This document shows positions 1-10,600 of a DNA stretch of 64,000 bases, piece after piece (within the stretch, counting starts at the first letter, position 1; every line of letters begins with the position of its first letter). The DNA comes from Chryseolinea soli (lineage in GTDB: Bacteria; Bacteroidota; Bacteroidia; Cytophagales; Cyclobacteriaceae). The position numbers were made by a program, and so were the translations under genes. The notes under the pieces were generated by a model that ran no database searches, was not told the origin of the DNA, and saw only the letters and a program-made list of their open reading frames with translations. The DNA lies in assembly GCF_003589925.1 (NCBI RefSeq), contig NZ_CP032382.1, positions 186,001 through 250,000 of the forward strand, written 5' to 3'.

Positions 1-880
1 GTTTGCATTTTTTTCCCACAACAATCAAACGCGTGGCCATCAGTTGCAGGGACCCTATGAATTCATCATCCACACGGATCTCGGGTGCCATGAAGATCGC
101 ATTTTCAATCCGGGCGGTGGACCGGATGATGATGCGTTGATCGGATTTTACTACCACATTACCGGAGAGTGAGTCATCGATGACAAGCTCCCCGGCATAT
201 TGAAATACGAAAACCGAGTCCATGTGAAAGGGGTAGTGCTTGCGTCTTAAATCCGGAAGGGTCCGGTGGCCGGTCCATTCCGCAACACCCGCGAAATCCT
301 TGAGGGCGGCGGTATCCAATTCGGGCATGAGCTTCCCGCTTTTGAGAATCTTTCCTTCTTTTATTAACTGCTTGCCTTCATACCATTTGCCATCCAGGAA
401 CCCCATGGCCAGACCTTTTCCGGGTAAATATACATTTCCTTCGATCCTTGTTTTGCCAGCGAGACTCAGCTGGCCGTTGTCGCCGGGGAGGAATATGGCA
501 GCTTTTCCCAGGGTATCCGGGAGCGCTCCGATCAAGGCAAAGGTCATGTCGTGAAAGCGGCCGCGGTGGGCGTCAACACCTAAATATTCAAAGACGCCCC
601 AGGGTCTTCGAACGATGCGCACCGAGTCGATTCCTTCGCCAAAAAGATCAACGTTTTGAATGGTGTGGAAAGGCATGTCTTCGCGGTGGGCCATTCCGTA
701 TTGGATGCCGGAGACGGTGTTGTCGCGGAGGATGGAGAGGAGTTCGGATCTTTTAGTGGTTAGGCGGGTGTAGTAGGCTAGTAGGATGATGGAGGAGCAA
801 AGGATGCTGATTACCAGGGCGATGCCTATGGATAATTGGAGAACGCCTCCGGGGAGGCGGAGGGATGAAAATTTGTGCAT
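1..880 (-). CDS. membrane-anchored protein, possible minor (pseudo)pilin, C-terminus off the left edge
   Basis: The reading frame starts at the ATG whose first base is 880 and stays open to base 1, so at least 293 residues are present and the end is missing. The N-terminus MHKFSSLRLPGGVLQLSIGI leads straight into one hydrophobic segment (about residues 12-38), followed by a soluble region. A short basic stretch, a glycine pair and a hydrophobic helix recall GspK/PilX-type minor pilins, although no Glu at position +5 is seen. The soluble part has repeating short strands (such as RIEGNVYLPG and RIENAIFMAPEIRV) suggesting a right-handed beta-helix or bactofilin-like fold. It is the last visible gene of the minus-strand operon, 208 bases after the small gene that follows Rhs A. 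The minor-pilin reading is inference; a plain membrane-anchored beta-helix protein is the alternative. Confidence 0.7.
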   Translation of the reverse strand, partial: MHKFSSLRLPGGVLQLSIGIALVISILCSSIILLAYYTRLTTKRSELLSILRDNTVSGIQYGMAHREDMPFHTIQNVDLFGEGIDSVRIVRRPWGVFEYLGVDAHRGRFHDMTFALIGALPDTLGKAAIFLPGDNGQLSLAGKTRIEGNVYLPGKGLAMGFLDGKWYEGKQLIKEGKILKSGKLMPELDTAALKDFAGVAEWTGHRTLPDLRRKHYPFHMDSVFVFQYAGELVIDDSLSGNVVVKSDQRIIIRSTARIENAIFMAPEIRVDDEFIGSLQLMATRLIVVGKKCK

Positions 881-1088
881 ATGTCCTCTGAGAATCAAAT
901 TGATATAACTGAAACTTATTTATTAGAACCGATAACGCCATCCGATTACACCAATGAGGGTCCGTTATCCGCTTTTGTTAGCAAGCGTTGATTAAGTTGA
1001 TCCAAAAATTAGGATAATGGTAGGGTAAGGCAAGTAATACTTCATTTTTAACACTCATGTTTGCTATCATCAACTATCCACCTGGCTG

Positions 1089-1673
1089 TTATTGACTTAA
1101 ACTGTCTAGATCAATCCACCATGAGCAAGTCAATTTACTGTATCGATCGCCATCAGTGGTCTCCCCTTCGTAAAATCCGTATCCAAAATGGACTTTGTCG
1201 AATACTAGCGTATCAAACTTATCGGCGGTTAAAATTCCTCTTTGCAACCAGGGGCTGTCCTTGCAAATAAATTTATTTATAAAAGCCGTTTTCATCGCCT
1301 CACTTCTGAACGAATATTTGTATCGTTTGACCATTTTCACGTCAAACCTAGAAAGAGTGCTGTCTGTGTAGAAATAGTAACGCGACAACTCATAGTCATT
1401 ACCATTGACTTGAACATACTTAGATGATTCACACCACTTGTTGTCGCTATACTCATCTTTTGAACAATACAAATCGCTGAGATGATTCTCACTCCATTTT
1501 CCATTGAGAGAAATCATTTCATCAAATGCGCAGATTTCAATGGAAAGTCTGTTTTTATGTGACGCGCCGTTTTTTTTAATGCTCCTTCTTGGCTCGCAAC
1601 AGACGAGCGCCATAAAAATCAGGCAATAGACATATGCCCTACTCCTTCTTCTTACCTTTTCCATTGATTTCAT
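1089..1673 (-). CDS. small lipoprotein-like protein after Rhs A, candidate immunity protein
   Basis: I do not recognise a family. The start at 1673 (MKSMEKVRRRSRAY...) or 1664 gives about 191-194 residues. The N-terminus is basic, then hydrophobic (AYVYCLIFMALVCC), and ends in two cysteines, so it is a possible but non-canonical lipoprotein signal. The rest is polar, rich in Tyr, Asp and Lys, with WIDLD near the end. The gene overlaps the last 26-35 bases of Rhs A in another frame, so it is translationally coupled to it. A small unrelated gene immediately after a toxin-like Rhs C-terminus is the usual position of the cognate immunity gene, and a periplasmic or membrane-attached immunity protein would fit an exported toxin. 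The DNA looks AT-richer than the Rhs core. The immunity role is inferred from position only. Confidence 0.62.
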   Translation of the reverse strand: MKSMEKVRRRSRAYVYCLIFMALVCCEPRRSIKKNGASHKNRLSIEICAFDEMISLNGKWSENHLSDLYCSKDEYSDNKWCESSKYVQVNGNDYELSRYYFYTDSTLSRFDVKMVKRYKYSFRSEAMKTAFINKFICKDSPWLQRGILTADKFDTLVFDKVHFGYGFYEGETTDGDRYSKLTCSWWIDLDSLSQ

Positions 1674-4600
1674 TGATTCGTCCTGTAACATTCTTAACGA
1701 AATCAGGTTCAAATTTCTCAAATGTCAGTTTCTTATAACTTTTGCTAAAATAATCTTGGACGTCTGATAGGAACTTTCCAGTAAGTTCATCGGTCCAAAC
1801 AGTTTTAGAGTTAACGTTATTTTTTTTCCTCCATGCTTCGCCAAATGATCTTGCCCAGGCATTGTTCACCATATCTATATAAGCATCAACCATTGCCTGC
1901 TCTTGTGTAAATATGCCTGCCGATGGATCGATCGCCATATCCTTTGGATCTCCACTAAACAGGCCTTTAGCTTCGACCTCGTGGGCGTTCGCAGCTATTG
2001 TCGCCGCAGATGCGCCATAAAGAACAGTCGCGAGGGCTTGCCCAGTAAAGTGCAAAAAGGTGTTCTCATATCTATATCCAAGTTCGGTGCTAGCGTCCCG
2101 CTGTTCCTTCTTCAAATTACTAAACATTTTCATGGCTATTGCAAATGTTAACGCGCCACCCGAGCCAGACCAAGCAGGCTCGTGCACAACCTTTTTTATC
2201 TTGTCCAGTTCGCCTTTATTGATTGCCGCGTTGGGATAGGATAGGCCGCCTAGGAATTTATCTAGCCATGAACCATCCTTAATCTCCCCGGCTTCTGTCT
2301 CTGACAGTTCGTCATTAGAAATGGAGGTTTCGATTGATTGTGTATCACTCCATTTGTGAGCAACCGTCGTTGTAATAACGCCAAAAATATCAGTTGAGCG
2401 CGTGACCTTAATTTTTTTGGTTGTCAACAAATCATAATCTATGCTAAACAACGCCTCTAATCCATCAAGGTCAACTGCTGAAATGGGCATATTTGACGCA
2501 AATTGGTACGGAGTGAGCCAAGGATACGAAGCTGTCAATGGATCTACGGACAGGAACCTCCCAAAACTAGGATTGTATATTCGGAAGCCATAGTCATACG
2601 TGGCACTACCCCACTCCCCATTATCATCTTTCTCCTTACCGTTAAACCCGTACCGATATTTCAAATCAGCACTCCACGTCCGACCTGGCTGATCCATACC
2701 AAATGGATAGTAATTTGACACATTCGTCACTTCTGGCTCAAACGCCCCCGGTGTACCCAAATTCACTACGCTCAGCTTTGTGTCCGTGATTACCGCTCGC
2801 ATGTTATGCAAGTGATCTTTCAGCTCATAGAGACGGCTACTCAACTGCCGTGTGTAGATACCTGCGCCTGGCGACGGCACTCCCCCAGATTCTCCAACAC
2901 GGACCGTTAGCGGCGTCGCATTTCCATCGGAGCCCACATTGGTGAAGCCTGGGCCTAGCGTGAGCGTCACATTTGAATTCACAAGATAGGATATCCCTTC
3001 GTAAGTATTTTTCATCACATCTGCATCAATACGCACTTCTCCTGACTGCAATCCTTCTACGGGTTGCGCCGGGACGGCAATCGGTTTGTTGTATTGTCCG
3101 AGACGTTCGCTTCCATAGATCGGCAATTCCAACAGAGTCAACTCGGTGGTCGTGCCACCTTCAGTCCTTTCATACACACCCATAACATTGGTATTAGCGT
3201 CACGAACGTAATAAGTCGTCGTTGAAAGTCCCGCTGTGTTTGTCCTGCGTTTGCTCACGCGATTGCCAGAAGCGTCATAGCGGAATTGAGTATGCGTTCC
3301 GCCATCGTTATCCACACTTAGTACCTTTCCATATGGACTCCATTTGATGCTATTCTTTTGTTTCTGATCACGAGTCAAATTACCGATCTGGTCATACAGA
3401 TAGTTCCCGGCCGTCTGGGGTTCAACATCCTGGGTAAAACCGGGCGTTGTTACCAGATCCGGCACATGGCTCAATTGGTTGGTTTTGGCATAGTATACCA
3501 TCGGTGCAGTCGTCGGAACGTTGTCAACTAACGCCGATCCATCATAGGTCACGACACTGGTGATGTTCCCGTTTGCATCATAAGCATTCGTGCTCTTGTA
3601 GGCCGTGGCTGCCGGAGTCCAGGCTCCACTCAGATAACTAAAATTACTTTGCAACAACCGGTTCAGTTCGTCGTATTGGAATTGATAGCCCGTCACGTTG
3701 TCTTTGTAATTAAGGTTGGCGCTGGCATAAGCGCTATTGATACTACCACTGTAATAGTTCCTGCTTGCCCAGGCTGCAATGTTGCCGTTGTAAAGGTCCA
3801 GGCCATTCGCGGATAAGACATCCGGTGACGAGGCATCCAGTGTCGAACCCGAATGTCTGTAGTCACCGCTGTAATAAGTCAGCGCCATACCAAACGCATC
3901 GCGGGCCGTGAGCGAACCCGTATCCCCATCTTTCATGGGATCGCTGGTCTTATCCAGTTTCGGGTTGTTCAATGCCTTAAGCCAGCCATGGATGGTGTAG
4001 GTGTAATCCATCCCTTGCAATTGATCTTTGCCGATGACCGTGCGCTTGAGCGGGCCATGCAGGTAATATTTGTAACAAGCTTCTTTCTCCCACAGGTAGC
4101 TGTCGCGCGAAGTATATACCGCGATAATGTGATTACTCTCGTCGTACTCGTATTTGTGATAGAACGCATCGACTGCGCCGGGATTGTAGCTTATCTGGGT
4201 GATTTTGCCACTGAGTAGATCGTATTGATAGCGAATGCCCACTCCGGTGGCCGGGTGATCAGGGTCCGGAATTTGCATGCCGGGGATCTGTTGTACAATC
4301 CAGGTCACGTTGCCGTGTGGGTCGTAGCTGTAGATCGTAACGACCTGATCGTCGCCCTTAGTCAAATCACCATCTTCATCGGTCAAAGCATAACTAACCC
4401 GGTTACGCAGGTTGGCCTGTTCGTAGCCGGTGGGAAGTGCATGGCCGGCAGCGAATGTGGCGGGGTCGTATTCCTGCGTGTAAAATGTCTTCGTAACAAA
4501 GCGCCCCGTCGAGGGAAAGCTGCTGTTTTGGTTACGCATGCTATAGAGCGTGGCTTCGTCGTAGTTATCGGCTTCACCCACTTCGATGAGGCGGCCCAAC

Positions 4601-7600
4601 TCGTCGTATTTCGAGTAGGCATACTTGTTTTCGGATGCCTGCTTTTGCTTGGCGTTGCGCGAGAAACGGATCTGGCCTTTGTCGTTGTAGATGCTGGTTG
4701 CAAAGTAGTCCGAAGCGTTGAAGATGCTTTCGGTTGATGTACTGACCGGGCGTGTCGTGGCTGCAGGGTTTGCATCGGGTGTGTGCTGACGTACCAGTTG
4801 GCCTACGCTGTTGTACTGGTATTCCGTTACCAGCGTGTGCGCCGGGTAAAGATTGCTTGACGAAGCAACGGCTGCCGCGGTATTAACGGGAAGCAATACT
4901 ACGCCTTTGGGCGGCACCGTGCGCATGAGGTGGCCCGCACGGTCGTAATAATACAAGGTGAATTGGTGCAGACCCGTGGCGTAGCTTAGCACCATCTTAT
5001 CGTTGATGCGGCTGGGTTCGGCGCAGGTCTTGTATACTTCGCGAAAGCTTTCGATGCGGAGGTTGATCGCTTGCTCTACCTGTTGGTTGATCGAGGCGGT
5101 TATGGTATTTGCTGTGGCCGCCTCGCAGGTTTGTTTTTGTGGCTTGTTGACTACGTCTTCAAGGCCATCGGGTACTTCCACAGACGTTGGCCCGTCTGTA
5201 AATTTGAAGCAGAGGTTGTATCGGCAAGGGATATCTCCGTATCTGGCAATAAATGCGGTGCCTGCCCCGACAATTCCTATCCCTGTAGTATTGAGCTGAT
5301 TTATCGTAATATCGCCAAAGGGCTTGGCGTAGGTTTGAGTATAGAATCCTATAACCTCTTTTTGACTTCCATAGTCAGTAAATCCATTGAAATATAACGT
5401 GCCGGTGCGCACTCCCGATGGAAATTCAAGGATTTCAGAGGTGTGTTGCGAAACAGAATACCTCAACAGTTTCCATGAAGGATCAGATTGAGTACCATAT
5501 GTATAGTCACCCGAATTGATAAAAGGGAGATTCCATGGGTCAGTCCAGGGAAAAACCCCTTTCCAATTAAATGTTCCATCCGGCTGCATCTCAACAACGT
5601 AAAATTGGCTAGCTTGTACATCTCTCGATACCCCATCGATTACGACGTTATAAGTATCAGTTTCAAAATTTCCAAAATCCGCTGACTTACCTATAAAGGA
5701 CAAAAATCCATTGCCTTTATTCAAATCATCCAAATGATGTATCCCCGCATTTGAATCGAAAAAGCGGGTATATACAAATTTTCCTTCGCTGTTAAATTTC
5801 GTGAGGGCAATAGTGATAGAAGCATGAGGCGTCCAGCTTGCTGCAACATTATTATTAATGTAAATACTATTATTACCGTGGGTGTTCGCAACATAACCAT
5901 TGTGTCTAATATAAAATTCATTATTTATTTCAACAAAATCCGTTCCCGAATAAAACGGAAAGCGAAAACTGTCCGAAACAAATGTAGGATCAATTTCGCC
6001 ATTGGTCAGATTACGTTTCACAAGTCTATAATTGCCGTTCGTATCGCTGTTTAAGTGAAAAACATATCCATTTTTTACAACAATTTGCCAGGTGGGCACG
6101 GGATGTGCCGCATCATAATAGAAATCATAAGGGAAGCCGTTATGATTCTCTTTGATCCATGCTAAATCTCCATTGGCTTTAATTCTTGTTATATATCCTG
6201 CATTTAATTGCGAAGGAATTGCTGCGTCTAATGGGCCAAGAACTTTTAGGCCATTTAAATAAATATCAACGACATAAGAGGTATTATTGTAATTGTCCTT
6301 TGCCACTGCTTCGAGGATAACGTCGCCATTCAGGTCGATCGCAAACTTCAAACGAGCAGTTTGATTGTTCCGTGATTCACCAGACACGTATCTTGTTTCA
6401 AAATGATTTTTCCATAACAAGTTTCCATCTTGATCAAATTTCAAGACAACAAAATCATCTTCTCCATTGTTTTGAATGACTGAATTATCATTCAAACTCA
6501 CTTTATCACGGCCTGTCGGTGTACTTGACAAAGAAACAAATGCATAATAATTTCCATCGTCATGTCGCACCAATCTCTTGATGGTGCCGCCTGTAGTAAA
6601 TAGCGCTTTCGAGAAATTCCAGCCAAAGCCAGGAGTTGTTCCCGCAGCTTCAGAGGATTTAAGATTATCCCATCCCGTCTCGCAAGTTTGCGCATCTTCA
6701 TTGACCTTGACCTCAAAATTATAGACCATGGCTTGCTTCAATCTCAACAACTCCGCATCGGTGCCATATTGCGGCGTGCCATTGACATGGGGGGTGAGCG
6801 GTGTATTGCAATAGCTTATACAGTTCTGGATCAACGCATCCACCATGGCGTTAAGCTCGCACTCCGAATAATCAAAACCCGTTGTGTTCACAGTCAAGTC
6901 ATAGACACCACTCCATCGCTCGTCCCATTCATTCGTGTTCTTGTTAAAAAATGCTCTGGCGGTGGTGGTGTAGTGTTCGATCTTCGCCGCATTGTTATTC
7001 GACAGGATGTCGTTGATAAGCGCCTGCCGGAACTCCTCAGATCTTGCCTCACACATTTTGCCGCATCCATTACGCATCAACTGGATGGTCTTGGCTGTGG
7101 CCGTCGCTTCATCCGGGTCAACGTTCTGGTTGCCAAACTGGGTCTGCAAACTCAACTGATATTTTTTACAAAAGGTCAAAGGCGTAAACAGGCTCAGGTC
7201 TGTCGCCGTGGTGTTGGCCACTCCAGCATAGTAGCGCAGGGCGTCGGCCATCGATTTTACCTGGTCGTCGATGAACACCAACCGGTACGCATGCAACACA
7301 TCCGGTTGAATGGTCTGTCCGCCAATTTGGCCATACAAATCCGTCTTCCTGATAAAGTAGCCATTGGTGCCATCGCCGTTGCAGACATCGGGCGGCAGAT
7401 CATTCTCGTTGACAGGCTGTCCTGTATTCATGCCTTCTTTTATCCGGCCGTCCAGTGCCTTCACAAAGTTCTCGTACAAATTATTGTCTGCGTTATTGGG
7501 TAACATGTTTGGCCCTAGCAATTCCAGATTGTCGGCCGACTCCTTCGTGTAGTCGATCGCCCCTCTGGCTAAAAACATTTCCGTCTCGCTGGCAAACACA

Positions 7601-10600
7601 TCCCAGGCCAGCTTGCAATCAACCTTCGGGCTATTGTCGGCATACGTGCCATTGTCAGCAATCAAATTGGCGATCATCGTATCGAACTGGCCCGGCAAAA
7701 AGTAGATCTTGGTGGCCGGATTGGTGAGCCGGTTGGTGAAGTAGGCATAGCTCAAATGGCCGTCCGCGGTTCGAAGCACAACATCTGGATCCCTCTCCCG
7801 CACCTTGCTTTCAAAATAGGACTCATAGCTATGGATTGTTCCGTCGGTACAGTACGTCGTCGATATGTCCGCCGCGCAAAGCGTGATCGCCTGGATGAAC
7901 ACATAGTCGCGGCATCCGTTCGTGCCCGTGCTCACCGGGATCACATACTGCTGGTTATCCGTATCGAAGGTGATCGTCTTGTCGGTTACCTTCCCATCCA
8001 GGTAAGTCTTCAAGGCCTGCAGATTCGGTTTCCATTCCGGGTCCGATGGGCTCGGTGGCGCCAGCATATCCTGTACCGTCTTCAGCACACTTCCTGTCGC
8101 ATACGCCTGGCCTTCATAATAAGTCCGCAGCTGATCTTCATGTTCCTGCAGATAGGTCTTGCTTGGATTGGTCGCGTTCGGGTCCAGGTTGTTGATGGTG
8201 ATGCGTTTCTCCAACTGATACAACACGCCCGCCTCTAAATCCGCCAGTGTAAAGACCGGAGGATCCCACTTCAACGATGCCTGGTCGGCACATTCGCCCG
8301 CGTGGATCAGTTGGGCCGGGGGCAAGCCTGTATTCACATACAATGGATCGCCGTCCTTGTGCAAAAAGAACTCTACCTTATAATCACAGGTCTTGCACAG
8401 CGGACCGCTCCGCTGATACAACTGTTTCACTTCGTCGTCGCTCAAGCCCCGGCGGTAGATCGCCAGCTCATCAAAGTAGCCCGCCGTGTTCAGCCCCGCT
8501 CCGATCTTGCCAACCCACAACGGCCGGCCCACGTTGTTCACCGGTACGGAATTTACCGTCGTGGAACCTTGCAGTACACCGTTCACAAACAAATAGATCT
8601 TGCCAGCCCGGCGAACGCCCACCAGGTGAGCCCATGCCCCCAGCGTGAGGTTGTTTATCGAAGCAACGTTATACATCGTCTGGCCACTCTCGATCTGGAA
8701 GATCGCTCTGTTGCTGTTGGGTCCTGTACTCAGGTTTAACGCCCACTCGTTGGTACCCTTCGAGTTGGTGTTCGCCCATTTGTTCACCCCCGGCGTGTTC
8801 TCCAGGTTACCCGGCGTGTTCACATTCTTCCTCACCCAATACGATACCGTAAAATCGTCTGCTCCAAAGTCGAAGTCCGCATTGTCCCCCATGTCGATGT
8901 AGCCCGTGCTTCCATCGAAGGCGAGCGCCTGCCCGCCAAACGCATCCGAAACTACCGTCGCCCCGCTCGCAATACCGTTGTAGCCCTTCGTGCTGGCGTC
9001 CGTCGCATCCCCGTCAAAGGGATAGTAGCTCACTAATCCCGTGCTGTTCACACTCGGCGGACACAACTCCAGCAACTGCGCCGGCGTGATCTCATAGTCT
9101 ACCGTCACCGAAGTGTTGGCCGCAAATACAAGCGGTTTGCGCGACACGGCCGTGTAGGCATTCTCGCGCGTGTTCAACTTCACTTCGTCAACGATGGTCT
9201 TGGTCGCCGCTGCCCGCGAGGCCAATGCCGTCAAGTGAGTCGTCGTGATGTCCGTGGTCACCACCAGCGCTGTCGCGATCACTTTGCCGTCCTTCGTCTT
9301 ATAAGCTACACTCCCCGTGCCGTTCGCATCGTAGGTCGTAATCTTTTGTACGCTGTTCACATTCGGAGCCTCCTTGCCAAACAATTGGATCAACTCCCCG
9401 GCCGCAGGATTGGAATATACCGTCTTCACCGTCTTGCCTCCCGCCAACGAGTGCTTCTGCCCTACGCCCGACTGCTCTTTCACACGGTTCGTGCCATCAT
9501 TGGTAAAAATGGTCCGCGTATACGGGTACCCTTCCGCATTCGCCACTCCCGCATTTTGTCCATTATCGGTGCCACTGTAATAACCTCCCAGGTCTGTGGC
9601 CGTTGAGGGATTGGATACCTTATCTGTGGTAAGATCATTAAAATCAAAATCTCCTGTGCTATACGACGACGCTCCATTGCTGAGTAGATTACTGATGTAG
9701 CCCAGCTTGGTCCGGCCGGCTACCGGGATGGGCAAGCTGCTCACCGCATTGCGACCGGCATAGTCTTGCAACATCTGGCTCGCCACCACCTGGTTCACAT
9801 CCTGGAGACGCGTTTGCTGCTGGTTCACTTGTTGTAAACCGTTCGCATACGTCACTTGCTCGCTCACGTGGTTGCCTTCTGTGAACGTCCGGCTGTAGAT
9901 CCAGTTCTTATCTTCTTCCGGGTGCGTATATGTAAAATTCTTCAGGTGGGCCTCTGACGACCAGACCGCTTTTAAATTCTCCGGATTGGCCAGACCATCC
10001 TCCAAGTTGCCGATCGCACGAACACGCCAATAATATTTGCTGTCATGCCCCCCTTCGGCCATCGACACGGTCACGCTCGGTTCGGCGCTCTCCGTATAGA
10101 TATTCAATGCCTTGTCCCAGGCCTTATCCCAGTCCGCAATCTCTGCCGCTTCGGTATCCCCATAGATGCGCAGCAACTGAAACTGGTAGTTGGTCACATC
10201 CGGGCAACTGGTCCACGTAAAGGTCTGCTCCCACTTCGTGTTGTCGATCGTCGGGTCCGTCGGCAATACCGTGGCACCTGCCGCCGAGATCGCATCTTCG
10301 TTTTCCTCAAAGCTCGACACCAGCTGTACAAAACTGCTCGCTACTGCATCGGTTGAGCTGAACCCGCTCACCTTGATGCCGATGAACTTGAGCAACTGGG
10401 GGTTCATAGCAAGTTCCTTCAGGTAAAGCTGCTCGGGAGCACCCGTAGTCAGTTTAAAATTTACTTCAAACGTCTGGTTGATCCCCGGAAGATCATAGTA
10501 CGCTGTGACCGTCGCCTTGAAGCTCACCGTGAAGGGACGTTCTCCAAGATTGTAAAGCTCTCCAAAGTCGGCCTTCATCTTCAGTGTTACCGGGCCGTAT

